Positions 34,107 to 43,636 of a stretch of DNA of 64,000 nt are shown in pieces. Below the pieces are notes generated by a model. It had not been told where the DNA came from. It made no database searches and worked only from the letters and a program-made list of their open reading frames with translations. The number at the start of each line of letters is the position of its first letter. Position 1 is the first letter of the stretch. Position numbers and translations under genes: made by a program. The stretch is from Lacipirellulaceae bacterium (GTDB lineage Bacteria > Planctomycetota > Planctomycetia > Pirellulales > Lacipirellulaceae): assembly GCA_040218535.1 (NCBI GenBank), contig JAVJRG010000005.1, positions 1,302,001-1,366,000 of the forward strand, in the 5' to 3' direction.

Positions 34107-36128
34107 ATGTACCAATCTATTTCGCCACGGACTTGGCTTTTGCGACGTTCTCACTCCGCAGGCATGGTCGCCCTTCTTGCGATTGCCGCGTTGCTACCAG
34201 CTTCTCTTGCTCAGGGGCAAGCGTCAGTGATCCGTGAGATCACGCAGCCCAACGATCGCCTAGAGATGACGGTCAATACGAGCCGGATTCTCACACTCGA
34301 GACGCGTATCCCGCGGTTGGTGGTGACGAATCCTGAGCTGGTCACTGCGACGCCTATCAGTGAGAACCAGGTGCAGATCGCCGCCCGCAAGCCCGGCGTC
34401 ACGCAGATCAACCTGTGGGACGAAAACGGAAAAGTCTATACCGTTGACTTGCTGATCTTCGGCGACGTGCGTGAGTTGGACATGACGCTCAAACGGATGT
34501 TCCCAGAGTCGTCGCTTAAGGTCGTGAAGCTCTCACAGAGCCTCGTGCTTGAAGGACAGGTCGATCGTCCGGAAATCGTCAGCACGATCCGCACGCTCGC
34601 TGAAGACTACGCACCTAAGGTCGTCAACAACATCAGTGTTGGCGGCGTTCAGCAAGTGTTGCTCAAGGTGAAGGTGATGGAAGTTTCGCGAACGAAGCTA
34701 CGTCGCTTAGGGTTCGACTTTGCTCAGATCAGTGGTAGTAACGTGTTCGCCTCGAGTGCGGCAGGTATCCTGTCTGCGGTCTCCAGTGCGGGTGCGACTG
34801 GCTCGGTTCCCGGCCAAGGCCAAACTGTCGAGTTCAGTGTCGTTGACGGGGGCGACTCCTTCTTTGGCTTCCTCGACGCGTTGCAACAAAACAACATGGC
34901 GAAGATTCTCGCGGATCCAACGCTCGTAGCCGTCAGCGGGCGACCTGCCCACTTCAATGTCGGCGGTGAATTCCCAGTGATCATTCCACAGGGTCTTGGT
35001 CAAACAGCCGTCGAGTACAAAGCCTTCGGCACTCAGGTTGATTTCGTGCCTATCGTACTGGGCAATGGCCGGATTCGTCTCGAAGTACGCCCACGTGTTA
35101 GCGAAATTGACGATTCTCGGAGCGTGACGCTCAATACCTTTGAAGTTCCTGCACTCCGCGTTCGTGAGGTCGATACGGGCGTTGAAATGAACGCTGGCCA
35201 GACGCTCGCTCTCGCGGGTCTTATTCAGACTCGAATTGATGCGAGCCACCGTGGTTTGCCCTTCATCTCTGACCTGCCTTACATCGGAGCCCCATTCCGT
35301 CGGGTCGTTGAAGAAGTCAACGAGATTGAACTCTTGATCATGGTGACTCCTGAATTCGCCGATGGACTCGACCCCCATGAGGTGCCTCAGTGCGGACCCG
35401 GCATGGAAACCGTTTCTCCTTCGCATTGCGAACTTTACGGCAAGGGATACATCGAAGTTCCTTCCTGCGGCCCATGTGGCAGCATGGTAGGAGCATGTGG
35501 AGCTGATTGTTCCACGAGTAGCTGTGCTACAGGTGGTTGCACCACTGGCAATTGCAACGGTTGCTACAGCGACAATTGCACTGTGAACCTGCAGACTCCA
35601 CTCGGTCATGAGACCGCCGGAGGTTATGCCGAAACTGGTCCCATTGGTATGCCTACACCCGGGGCGACTGAGTACGGACCTTCCTACGGATACGTCCAAG
35701 AAGGCGATCAACCAGCAACGCCAGCGGATCAGCCTGCGATGACTTTCGAGCAGGCACCGATTGAGCCGACTGCTGGAACCGCTCCAATTGAAACAGAGCA
35801 AGTTCCGCCAGCGGCACCGAAGCCTGCAGAGCTGCAGCTGAATAACCAACCTCGCGGGGCTGGTCAGTTAGGTGAAGAGCTTCCAGACCCTAGTGCAAGC
35901 CGCTATGGGGCACCCTGGGCTATGCCGCAAGCTGCCCAGCAACCGGGCTACCAGCAACCGGGACAGCTCCAATCACCCTACCAGAATCTGAAGGTGCCTC
36001 AGCAGAATAGTCAATACAACCCGCACTTTCGCACCGCACAGCAGCCTGCGGTTAATTCGGCTACGCCACCACGGACTACGTCAACGCCAGGACTGATTGG
36101 TCCAATCGGATACGATGTGCAGAAATAG
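34107..36128 (+). CDS. cpaC: Tad pilus secretin CpaC/RcpA with Cys-rich tail
   Basis: Outer-membrane secretin of the Tad pilus. Signal peptide (MVALLAIAALLPASLA), the pilus-type N-terminal domain with RILTLETRIPRLVVTNPELVTATP and IAARKPGVTQINLWDENG, a BON-like segment (about 120-175) and the secretin domain (QQNNMAKILADPTLVAVSGRPAHFNVGGEFP, VRPRVSEIDDSRSV, RGLPFISDLPYIGAPFR). After residue 425 comes an unusual tail: about 60 residues with over a dozen cysteines (GPCGSMVGACGADC, TTGNCNGCYSDNC), then over 150 Pro/Gln/Ala-rich residues. 673 aa versus about 500 for typical CpaC. Confidence 0.92.
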   Translation: MYQSISPRTWLLRRSHSAGMVALLAIAALLPASLAQGQASVIREITQPNDRLEMTVNTSRILTLETRIPRLVVTNPELVTATPISENQVQIAARKPGVTQINLWDENGKVYTVDLLIFGDVRELDMTLKRMFPESSLKVVKLSQSLVLEGQVDRPEIVSTIRTLAEDYAPKVVNNISVGGVQQVLLKVKVMEVSRTKLRRLGFDFAQISGSNVFASSAAGILSAVSSAGATGSVPGQGQTVEFSVVDGGDSFFGFLDALQQNNMAKILADPTLVAVSGRPAHFNVGGEFPVIIPQGLGQTAVEYKAFGTQVDFVPIVLGNGRIRLEVRPRVSEIDDSRSVTLNTFEVPALRVREVDTGVEMNAGQTLALAGLIQTRIDASHRGLPFISDLPYIGAPFRRVVEEVNEIELLIMVTPEFADGLDPHEVPQCGPGMETVSPSHCELYGKGYIEVPSCGPCGSMVGACGADCSTSSCATGGCTTGNCNGCYSDNCTVNLQTPLGHETAGGYAETGPIGMPTPGATEYGPSYGYVQEGDQPATPADQPAMTFEQAPIEPTAGTAPIETEQVPPAAPKPAELQLNNQPRGAGQLGEELPDPSASRYGAPWAMPQAAQQPGYQQPGQLQSPYQNLKVPQQNSQYNPHFRTAQQPAVNSATPPRTTSTPGLIGPIGYDVQK

Positions 36129-36297
36129 GGCATTTTGTGAGCTACGATTGCTCACAGAGAAAAACCTAGAAATAGGTTCTGTCCCTATCGAATAACGTCC
36201 GAAGCAGAAGATTGAGAGTCTCGGCTACTGGCCCCGCGAAGGGGCATCCAGGTGCATAGCCTGGTTGCTTCCTTAGCGACTCGAACTGAATCATCGA

Positions 36298-37500
36298 ATG
36301 GCAAACGTACTCCGCATCGCTGTTGTCGACCCCGCTGACGGGAGTCGAGAAACACTAAAAAACACATTGCTCGAACTAGACACGATCTGGCTCGAAGCAG
36401 AGTGCTCGCGGTATGACTTTTTCGTTGATGTTATCGAGCAAACCAAGCCCGATATCGCGCTCATTGCGATGGACAGCGATCCGGAGCGTGCGACGCTGCT
36501 AATCAGCGAGGTGCTGGAGAAAGCACCAGACTGTTCGGTCCTGGTCGCAAGTGCATCGACCGATGGACAGCTTATCCTCAAGTCGATGCGCGCCGGGGCG
36601 AAGGAGTTCCTGACCCAGCCGCTGAGCTCTGAAGACCTTACGAACGCGCTTCGTCGCGTGAAGAACCACATTGGTGGTTCGACTTCTGGTGGCAAGAGTG
36701 AAGGCTGCAAAATTTTCACCGTTGCCGGTGCCACGGGCGGTGTTGGCTCGACAAGTGTGGCGGTGAATCTGGGTTGTACCTTAGCAGCTGACCCAGAGAA
36801 TCTTGTCGTGCTGCTCGACCTTGATTTGGCACTTGGTGACGCGGATGTTTTCTTGGATGCGATCCCCGAATACACGCTCGCTGATGTGGCAATGAACGTT
36901 GCCCGCTTAGATCTCACCTTGTTGAAAAAGTCCCTGACGAAGCACTCGTCAGGCGTGCATCTGTTGCCTCGTCCGATTCAGCTCGAAGACGTTCGCTCCA
37001 TCACCGCCGATGACTTGCTGCGGGTGATTGGGCTTTTGAAATCGACCTTCACGCATATTGTGATTGACACGTCCAAGAGCTTTGGCGAACTTGACATACT
37101 GGCTCTGCGTCAAGCTGACGAAGTGCTGATGCTGACCCAGTTGGATCTGCCGTGCTTGAGAAATGTGGTTCGGCTGATGATGTCGTTTGATGCCGAAGCG
37201 GAACTACGAGACAAGGTCCGGATTGTGGTGAATCGTGTCGGCCAGGAGAGCGGCCAAATTAGCCTGAAGAAAGCTCAGGAAACACTCGGACGCGACATCT
37301 TTTGGCAGATCCCGAACGACTATCGCATTATGGTCGAGGTCCGCAACAATGGCGTGCCGCTTATTGAGCATGCCCCGAAGGCAAACATCACCCGCGCGAT
37401 TGGCGACCTCGGAGATACCCTCTGCGGGAAAGAGCCTGTCGAAGAGGAAGCCGGCGAAAGCAAGGGCCGTGGGTGGCTCAACTTCTTACCGAAGCGATAG
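36298..37500 (+). CDS. cpaE: CpaE/TadZ-type localisation ATPase
   Basis: MinD/ParA-like protein that places the Tad apparatus. An N-terminal receiver-like domain (about 5-125) lacks a phospho-acceptor Asp at the expected strand (PDIALIAMD), so it is a pseudo-receiver as known for TadZ. The P-loop domain begins at about 140 with VAGATGGVGSTSVAVNLG, a deviant Walker A with Gly-Val-Gly-Ser-Thr, followed by LDLDLALGDADVFLD and VIDTSKSFGELDILALRQADEVLML. 400 aa. Between cpaC and cpaF. Confidence 0.92.
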   Translation: MANVLRIAVVDPADGSRETLKNTLLELDTIWLEAECSRYDFFVDVIEQTKPDIALIAMDSDPERATLLISEVLEKAPDCSVLVASASTDGQLILKSMRAGAKEFLTQPLSSEDLTNALRRVKNHIGGSTSGGKSEGCKIFTVAGATGGVGSTSVAVNLGCTLAADPENLVVLLDLDLALGDADVFLDAIPEYTLADVAMNVARLDLTLLKKSLTKHSSGVHLLPRPIQLEDVRSITADDLLRVIGLLKSTFTHIVIDTSKSFGELDILALRQADEVLMLTQLDLPCLRNVVRLMMSFDAEAELRDKVRIVVNRVGQESGQISLKKAQETLGRDIFWQIPNDYRIMVEVRNNGVPLIEHAPKANITRAIGDLGDTLCGKEPVEEEAGESKGRGWLNFLPKR

Positions 37501-37873
37501 CTTCAAGCTGTGAGTTCTCCTAGCCCGCGAGCACGGCAATCCTCGCATTGGCTCGCACGGAAACCCTGCGAGGACTCTCCATGCGAGACGTAGCTCGCGT
37601 TATAGGGCATTCTCTTTCTCTCTCTGCCACCTTCGATTAGCGCAACCGTCATAACCGGCAGGCGCTGCTCTGCACTTGCCCGGACCGCATAAAAGCACGG
37701 CAAACGTTGCTAAATGTGAGCTATGTTTGCATGACGCAACATCTATTCGTTGTGCCTGAGTTTGCCGGTCTGCGAATCGGTATCGAGATTCCCCGACGAG
37801 GTTCCTAGGAACTGGGACCTCAATAGGGAATAGACCGAGAACCCCCCTCAGTCCCAGAGAAGAGAGATCTGAA
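37501..37873. other. 373-nt gap between cpaE and cpaF
   Basis: No open frame here looks real. A purine/pyrimidine-biased patch (TCTCTTTCTCTCTCTG near 37610) is the only compositional feature. It probably holds a promoter for cpaF-tadB-tadC; no element was recognised. Confidence 0.4.
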
Positions 37874-39196
37874 ATGTCTACGCTTTCGACTCCCCTCCCC
37901 AACGCTGGCGAAGATCGAGCTGCTGAGTTTGAGAAGCTGAAGCAGCGTATTCACTCGAAGCTTGTCGACAAGCTCGACATGTCGCACGTGAATGATCTGC
38001 AGGGCGATGTGCTTCGTCGTGAAATCCGGTTGGTGGTCGAGCACCTTTGCGACAGCGAAGATACCTTCCTGAATCGCAACGAGCGTGACAAGCTGATTGA
38101 CGAGGTTCTCGATGAAACCTTTGGCCTTGGCCCACTAGAAATGCTGCTGAAAGAGCCGGCGATTAGCGAAATCATGATCAACGGCCCGAAAGCGGTGTTC
38201 GTTGAAAATGGTGGCAAGCTCGAAAAGGCAGACTGCAAGTTCCGCGATAATAAACACCTGATGCAGATCATCGACCGCATCGTCTCGAAAGTGGGACGAC
38301 GGGTCGACGAAGTCTGCCCGATGGTCGACGCCCGTTTGCCGGACGGTTCACGTGTGAACGCGATTATCCCACCGTTGGCCCTGGATGGACCGAGCGTGAC
38401 GATTCGCCGTTTCGGTTCCAATCCACTCAAGCTCGAAGACTTGCTCAACTACAAGAGTATGACGCCTGAGATGGTGATGCTGCTCGAGGGAGCAATGAAG
38501 AGCAAGCTGAACATTATCATCTCTGGTGGTACTGGCTCCGGTAAGACGACGCTGCTCAACACGCTTTCAAGCTTCATCTCCAACGACGATCGTATTGTCA
38601 CCATCGAAGATGCGGCCGAATTGCAGCTTCAGCAAGATCACATCGTTCGTCTCGAAACTCGCCCACCGAATATTGAAGGGAAGGGCCGAATCTCGGCGAC
38701 GGACCTGGTGCGAAACTCGCTGCGTATGCGTCCTGACCGGATCATCATCGGCGAATGCCGTGGACCGGAAACGTTGGACATGCTTCAGGCGATGAACACC
38801 GGTCACGACGGCTCGCTCACAACCTGCCATGCCAACACGCCGCGCGATGCGATTGCTCGTCTGGAAACGATGATCATGATGGCCGGCTTTGAAATGCCCA
38901 TGCGTGCCATGCGTTCGCAGATTTCCAGTGCGGTAGACCTGATCGTTCAAGTCAACCGACTCTCTGGCGGGCCGCGTAAAGTAACCGCCATTACCGAAGT
39001 GATGGGTATGGAACAAGACACGATCATCATGCAGGACATATTCAAGTATGTCCAAGAGGGCGTGGATGAGAATAGTCGTGCGGTTGGTAACTTCATCTCA
39101 ACGGGCGTCCGTCCGACATTCATCCCACGGATGGAGTCCAACGGCGTTCGCCTCCCAGCAAGTGCCTTCCGCGAACGTGTCATGCTAAGAGACTAA
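37874..39196 (+). CDS. cpaF: Tad pilus ATPase CpaF/TadA
   Basis: Hexameric ATPase driving Flp pilus assembly. N-terminal domain with DEVLDETFGLGPLEMLLKEPAISEIMINGP (about 75-105), Walker A GGTGSGKTT at about 218-226, IVTIEDAAELQL (Asp box), NSLRMRPDRIIIGECRGPETLDMLQAMNTGHDGSLTTCHAN (Walker B and His box) and a C-terminal tail typical of TadA. 440 aa, normal. First gene of cpaF-tadB-tadC. Confidence 0.96.
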   Translation: MSTLSTPLPNAGEDRAAEFEKLKQRIHSKLVDKLDMSHVNDLQGDVLRREIRLVVEHLCDSEDTFLNRNERDKLIDEVLDETFGLGPLEMLLKEPAISEIMINGPKAVFVENGGKLEKADCKFRDNKHLMQIIDRIVSKVGRRVDEVCPMVDARLPDGSRVNAIIPPLALDGPSVTIRRFGSNPLKLEDLLNYKSMTPEMVMLLEGAMKSKLNIIISGGTGSGKTTLLNTLSSFISNDDRIVTIEDAAELQLQQDHIVRLETRPPNIEGKGRISATDLVRNSLRMRPDRIIIGECRGPETLDMLQAMNTGHDGSLTTCHANTPRDAIARLETMIMMAGFEMPMRAMRSQISSAVDLIVQVNRLSGGPRKVTAITEVMGMEQDTIIMQDIFKYVQEGVDENSRAVGNFISTGVRPTFIPRMESNGVRLPASAFRERVMLRD

Positions 39197-39325
39197 AACG
39201 AATAACGATTGCCTGCCGGGGGAACTGGAGGGGGACCCCGGTGGGCCTTTTATGACAAGACTAGAGTCTGCGGCTTAGCCAGCAGCTACCTGCCAACAGA
39301 GAACAGTTATTTCCCCGAGACAATC

Positions 39326-40294
39326 ATGCTACCCACCTACGTCATCATTGCCCTGGTGTTCGTCTTCGTGACACTGATCTTCGTCGCGGTTGCGATGATG
39401 TTGCGTGACCGTGAGGTCTCGCAAATGGAAGATCGGCTCAGCTCGCTGACCGGCAAGAACGAAAAAGATGCGGGCAGCCTTTCGGAAGTTGCGAAGTTAA
39501 TCGCCGAACAGCGTGGTCAAGGTAAGGGGATCGTTGAAGAGTTCTTCTCGAGGACCTTCAATCTCCCGCGTTTGTTTGAACAAGCGGACGTCACAATGAG
39601 CGTGACTTCGTTTCTCGCGGTGTCAGCAGCGATTGGTGCGGGAGCCGGTTTCCTAGTCGGCTTTGCTGGACTGAATCTCGGTCTCGCTCCGATTGTTGGC
39701 TTTTGTTTCGCGACCTTGCCGTTGTTCTGGCTCATGTTCCGTCGCAAGCGCCGCATGAAGAAGTTCGCCGCCCAACTGCCTGATGCCCTTGAATTGGTGG
39801 CACGTGCGTTGCGTGCTGGCCATAGTTTGGCAGCCGGTTTCCGCTTGGTTTCCTCGGAAGCCTCCGACCCGATCGCCTCGGAATTCGGAACCGTCTTCGA
39901 AGAGCAAAACCTCGGTATTCCATTTGAAGAGGCCCTTGAGAACCTCTGCGAACGTGTTCCTAACCTTGACTTGAAGTTCTTCGTCACCGCCGTTGTTCTC
40001 CAGCGACAGACCGGTGGTGACCTTGCTGAGATCCTCGACAAAATCGGCCGGCTGATTCGCGAGCGATTCAAGATTTGGGGGCAGGTCCAAGCTTTGACCG
40101 GTGAGGGGCGTCTCTCAGGCATTGTGCTTCTGGCGTTGCCGCCAATGCTGTTCGTTGCCGTATACCGCCTTAACCCTGAATACCTGATGGTGCTCTTTAC
40201 CGACGACCTGGGCAAAAAGATGCTCATCGGTGGAATCCTGATGCAGCTCTTCGGAGCAATAGTAATTCGCAAGATTGTTAACATCCGAGTCTGA
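39326..40294 (+). CDS. tadB: Tad platform protein TadB
   Basis: Inner-membrane platform protein of the T2SSF family. The start at 39326 (MLPTYVIIALVFVFVTLIFVAV) puts the first membrane segment at the N-terminus; the longer frame upstream is not coding in type. T2SSF domain at about 155-280 (QLPDALELVARALRAGHSLAAGFRLVSSEASDPIASEFGTVFEEQNLGIPFEEALENL). 322 aa. The stop and the tadC start are one base apart. Confidence 0.92.
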   Translation: MLPTYVIIALVFVFVTLIFVAVAMMLRDREVSQMEDRLSSLTGKNEKDAGSLSEVAKLIAEQRGQGKGIVEEFFSRTFNLPRLFEQADVTMSVTSFLAVSAAIGAGAGFLVGFAGLNLGLAPIVGFCFATLPLFWLMFRRKRRMKKFAAQLPDALELVARALRAGHSLAAGFRLVSSEASDPIASEFGTVFEEQNLGIPFEEALENLCERVPNLDLKFFVTAVVLQRQTGGDLAEILDKIGRLIRERFKIWGQVQALTGEGRLSGIVLLALPPMLFVAVYRLNPEYLMVLFTDDLGKKMLIGGILMQLFGAIVIRKIVNIRV

Positions 40295-40295
40295 C

Positions 40296-41267
40296 ATGAC
40301 GATACTCCTCGCCGGAGTCATAAGCTCCAAAACAGTTACCATCTTCGCTATCTTCGGTGCTGCCGCCGCAGGTGCGTGGTGCTTGCTCGACTTCTTTGCA
40401 CGCCACAAGCCACGCGCAGAGGAGCGGCTTGATGAGTACCGCGAGCCCAACTCGCGCCGCGGTGATAAGCTTAGCGGTGCAAAGAAGGGCGGTATGAGTA
40501 AGGCGCTCGAGAACGTTGCCCCCGCACTTGCCAAACCCTTGCAGCCCAAGACAGAAGAAGAAGTCAGCAAGGCTCGCGAAAAGCTGAACACCGCCGGTTT
40601 CCGCAGCGAAGTTGCCCCACAGGTTTACTGGTCACTGAAAGTTGCCGGCCTAATTGCCGGTTTCGTCATCGGCGGCGGCGTGATCTGCATTACCAAGGGC
40701 TTCACGATCGACTCGCTCACTTACGCGGGCATGATCGCTGGCGTCTGCTTTTACTTGCCTGAAGTGGGCCTGTTCCTCGTTCGCAAAAGTCGACAAGACA
40801 ATATCTTTTACGGCCTTCCCGACGCTCTCGACCTGATGGTTGTTTGTGTCGAAGCGGGGCTTGGTCTCGACCAGGCAATGCGTAAGGTCGCTGAGGAAAT
40901 GCAGAAGAGCTACAAGGTGATTTCCGAGGAGTTCGCACTCAGCAACTTCCAGTTGCAAATGGGGCGGGCTCGTAATGACGTGCTTCATGAACTCGGCTCG
41001 CGTACCGGCGTGGACGATCTGAAGGCCCTCGCCGCGATCCTGATTCAGGCGGACAAGTTCGGTTCGAGCGTTGCCCAGGCACTCCGGGTGCAGAGCGACT
41101 CCATGCGGACCAAACGGAGCCAAATGGCCGAAGAGAAGGCCGCCAAAACTGCGGTGAAGCTGATCTTCCCGCTGGTGATCTTCATTTTCCCGGCCATTTT
41201 CGTGGTCCTCGTGGGCCCTGCCGCGATCACGATGATCAACGAGCTATTCCCCTCAATGAACGGCTAG
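40296..41267 (+). CDS. tadC: Tad platform protein TadC
   Basis: Second T2SSF-family inner-membrane protein, partner of TadB. The start at 40296 (MTILLAGVISSKTVTIFAIFG) lies one base after the tadB stop. T2SSF domain from about 160 (GLPDALDLMVVCVEAGLGLDQAMRKVAEEMQKSYKVISEEFAL...VDDLKALAAILIQADKFGSSVAQALRVQSDSMR) and the C-terminal KLIFPLVIFIFPAIFVVLVGPA. 323 aa. A 25-nt palindromic repeat follows the stop by 13 nt. Confidence 0.94.
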   Translation: MTILLAGVISSKTVTIFAIFGAAAAGAWCLLDFFARHKPRAEERLDEYREPNSRRGDKLSGAKKGGMSKALENVAPALAKPLQPKTEEEVSKAREKLNTAGFRSEVAPQVYWSLKVAGLIAGFVIGGGVICITKGFTIDSLTYAGMIAGVCFYLPEVGLFLVRKSRQDNIFYGLPDALDLMVVCVEAGLGLDQAMRKVAEEMQKSYKVISEEFALSNFQLQMGRARNDVLHELGSRTGVDDLKALAAILIQADKFGSSVAQALRVQSDSMRTKRSQMAEEKAAKTAVKLIFPLVIFIFPAIFVVLVGPAAITMINELFPSMNG

Positions 41268-41280
41268 CAGTGCTCTCCCT

Positions 41281-41305
41281 GAGCCGACAAGCGTAAGCCG
41301 TCGGG
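41281..41305 (+). repeat. 25-nt palindromic repeat, GCGTWAGC family, copy 2
   Basis: GAGCCG-ACA-AGCGTAAGC-CGT-CGGG, 13 nt downstream of the tadC stop, sense orientation. The stem differs from copy 1 on both sides, so pairing is largely conserved while sequence is not. Confidence 0.75.
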
Positions 41306-41500
41306 TAGCCCCGCCCTCAAGTGCTAGCGAAATGTGGGCAATCTGGGTCCACCCTGCCGGTTGCTCCAGAAGTTGGGCAGCCCCGAGCGCGGTCGCGCCG
41401 ATACTAACGACGGTAAGGCCCATGATGGGCAGATACGGCGTCCACGCGCCGTCTCGTCGCCGCTTTGTTGACCCGCAAGCCTCGTTAGGACTCAGCCGTT

Positions 41501-42052
41501 ATGAAGACGCAAGCCTTTCTTGCTTTTGCCCTCGTTGTTTCGTTCGGTTCGATGGCCAAAGCTCAATGTGGCAATTGCAGCGTGACGCAACACTACACGT
41601 TTAAGCAGTCCTACATGGCCAATAATATCTGGCCCTCGCAGTACATCGCAGCAGCTCGCTGTGGCGTGAACGCTCCGTTCGCTGGCATGGTGAACAACGG
41701 TTGGCGACGCCAGAACCTGATGGGGCAGTACCATTTCAATCCTGAAACCCAAGAGCTGACCGAAGCCGGCCGATTGAAGGCGTCGTGGACTTTGACGCAA
41801 GCTCCAATGCATCGTCGTAACCTCTTCGTGCAGCAGACGAACACGGAAGAGAAGACCGCCGAGCGAGTCCAGTCGCTCCAAGAGTTCGCTGCGAACCTGA
41901 ATACAACCGGCGAGCAAGCACAGATCAATGAGACCGCAATCCAAGAGTATGAACATCCCGCGTCGCGTGTTGATGCCACCTTTGTTGGCTTCCGCGAAGC
42001 ACAGCCAGCTCCCGTGCTCCCAGCGGCAACCGCGGGTACGGGATCAAACTAA
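41501..42052 (+). CDS. Secreted protein of unknown function within the tad locus
   Basis: Signal peptide (MKTQAFLAFALVVSFGSMAKA) then a mature part beginning QCGNCSV with a pair of cysteines. A patch WPSQYIAAARCGVNAPFAGMVNNGWRRQNLMGQYHF looks well structured and a helical stretch follows (KTAERVQSLQEFAANLN). 183 aa. No family is recognised. Its place between tadC and tadD, where tadE/tadF pseudopilins often lie, makes a Tad role possible, but it has no pseudopilin N-terminus. Confidence 0.65.
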   Translation: MKTQAFLAFALVVSFGSMAKAQCGNCSVTQHYTFKQSYMANNIWPSQYIAAARCGVNAPFAGMVNNGWRRQNLMGQYHFNPETQELTEAGRLKASWTLTQAPMHRRNLFVQQTNTEEKTAERVQSLQEFAANLNTTGEQAQINETAIQEYEHPASRVDATFVGFREAQPAPVLPAATAGTGSN

Positions 42053-42173
42053 GTTCGTTTAAAACAAGAGACACCGAAGGGTTTGCAGTCGCAACCCCTT
42101 GCAGTGGCATCGACTAGGTTATCGATTGCCTCACTTTTCACTGAGTCTTATTTCGGGGTGGGGGGAAATTGTT

Positions 42174-43277
42174 GTGCGTAAGCTTTCCTTGAGCGTTGTT
42201 GCCTTAGCGGGCTTGACTGTTGGCTGCACCAGCACCGGGAATCAACCTCCTGGAGGCTTCGCTGGCTTTGGTGGGAACCAACAACAGCCGTCAGCACTTT
42301 CCCAGGCACTTGGAAGTCAGCAAGCTGGCGCGGTTCAGCCGGTCACGTTCACCGAAAAGGTGACCAGCGCATTCACAACGAATCCTTTCGCAAGCAAGGC
42401 TCCAGCCAAGCAAGCAGTGGACCCAATCTCTCTGGGATACGAAACCGGCCCTCCAACACCGGCTCTGTTCGTTTCAATGGCGCAGATGGCCGACCGTGGA
42501 GGGAATACTCCACAGGCACGCCAGCTTTACGAGCGTGCTCTCCAGCTCGAGAAGAACAACATGGATGCTCTACTCGGCATTGCTCGCCTTGAGGATCGGG
42601 AAGGGCGACTTGATGAAGCGTTGCAGATTTACCAGCAAGCTGCCGCTGCTCATCCGAATAATCCAACCGCGCTCAACGATCTGGGCCTCTGCTTCGCCCG
42701 CCGAGGGGACCTCCAGACAGCGCTTCATGTTCTTGACCAATCGGTTCGGCTCGATCCAGCGAAACCCTTGTATCGGAACAACATTGCCAAAGTGCTGATC
42801 GAGTTGAATATGATTGAGCCCGCACTGGCACACATGTCCGCAGTCAATCCTCCGGCGGTTGCACAATACAACATCGGCTACTTGCTAAACGAGCGAGGAC
42901 GCAAGGCCGAAGCTGCTCAGCACCTGACGATCGCAACGAAACTCGATCCGCAGATGCAACCGGCTCGTGATCTTCTGGCTTCGATCAATGGCACTCAACC
43001 GTCGGCACCTCGGGTAGCGACACCGCAGCCGGGAGCGGCTCAGCCTGGGACTCAGCAGAATCGATATCAGCAGCCAGCACAGGTGGCTCACATCACTGAA
43101 CGGTCTTACTCGGTACCCACCGTACAGCAGCAGCCGGGCACCCCCGTGCAACAGGTCGCTGGTCTTCCGAACTACGGGCAGCAGCCGAGCAACCCTCAGC
43201 AAGCAGCCCCACAGCAGGCGGCAATGCCGGGGGTCTACAGCCCAACGCCTGTCGGCCAACAGCCCATTCGACGCTAG
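42174..43277 (+). CDS. TPR lipoprotein, TadD-like
   Basis: The start is taken as GTG at 42174 (VRKLSLSVVALAGLTVGC), giving a lipoprotein-type signal with Cys at +1; a purine-rich GGGGTGGGGGGA lies just upstream. TPR repeats cover about 95-230 (NTPQARQLYERALQLEKNNMDALLGIARLEDREGRLDEALQIYQQAAAAHPNNPTALNDLGLCFARRGDLQTAL). The C-terminal 110 residues are Pro/Gln-rich. TadD-type lipoproteins assist secretin assembly at the end of tad loci. 367 aa. Confidence 0.82.
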   Translation: MRKLSLSVVALAGLTVGCTSTGNQPPGGFAGFGGNQQQPSALSQALGSQQAGAVQPVTFTEKVTSAFTTNPFASKAPAKQAVDPISLGYETGPPTPALFVSMAQMADRGGNTPQARQLYERALQLEKNNMDALLGIARLEDREGRLDEALQIYQQAAAAHPNNPTALNDLGLCFARRGDLQTALHVLDQSVRLDPAKPLYRNNIAKVLIELNMIEPALAHMSAVNPPAVAQYNIGYLLNERGRKAEAAQHLTIATKLDPQMQPARDLLASINGTQPSAPRVATPQPGAAQPGTQQNRYQQPAQVAHITERSYSVPTVQQQPGTPVQQVAGLPNYGQQPSNPQQAAPQQAAMPGVYSPTPVGQQPIRR

Positions 43278-43298
43278 TAGTTGTTCCTTACAGATTGA

Positions 43299-43625
43299 TT
43301 ACTGCTTTGCTTCGAACGTTGCCGGCATGACTTCGGAATCCTCTTGCACGTCTTCAGATTGAAAGAGCGATTCTGCGGTGACTTGCTCGCCTTCGACCTC
43401 AGTTGGGCTCGCCGCCAATGTACCTGCGCTCACCTCTGAGGGGGTGGAAGCGATCTGAGGAGTTGGAAGAACGGTTGGACCTGTTGAGCGACCGCTCATT
43501 CGGTAACCGATCGTTCCGATGAAGGCTGCAGCCAAGATGCCTAGAAGGCTCAAGCCCCAAACCGCATCGCGGCGAGGGATTTCGACGATTTCCAAGTCGT
43601 CATCTTGAGTGATTGATTCGCTCAT
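43299..43625 (-). CDS. Single-TM protein of unknown function following rsmH
   Basis: A charged N-terminus (SESITQDDDLEIVEIPRRDAVW), one membrane segment (GLSLLGILAAAFIGTIGYRM) and a Thr/Ser/Glu-rich, probably disordered tail. 108 aa. It starts 11 nt after the rsmH stop, the place that ftsL holds in most dcw clusters, and has similar size and topology, but no FtsL leucine-zipper or coiled-coil is visible. Function unknown. Confidence 0.65.
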   Translation of the reverse strand: MSESITQDDDLEIVEIPRRDAVWGLSLLGILAAAFIGTIGYRMSGRSTGPTVLPTPQIASTPSEVSAGTLAASPTEVEGEQVTAESLFQSEDVQEDSEVMPATFEAKQ

Positions 43626-43636
43626 CTTGTTCTCGA

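Noticed and set aside
34707-35849. A 380-codon open frame on the minus strand opposite cpaC
   Set aside because: It is antisense to a clear secretin domain and its product has no protein-like pattern of hydrophobic and polar residues; long antisense frames are expected with this codon bias.
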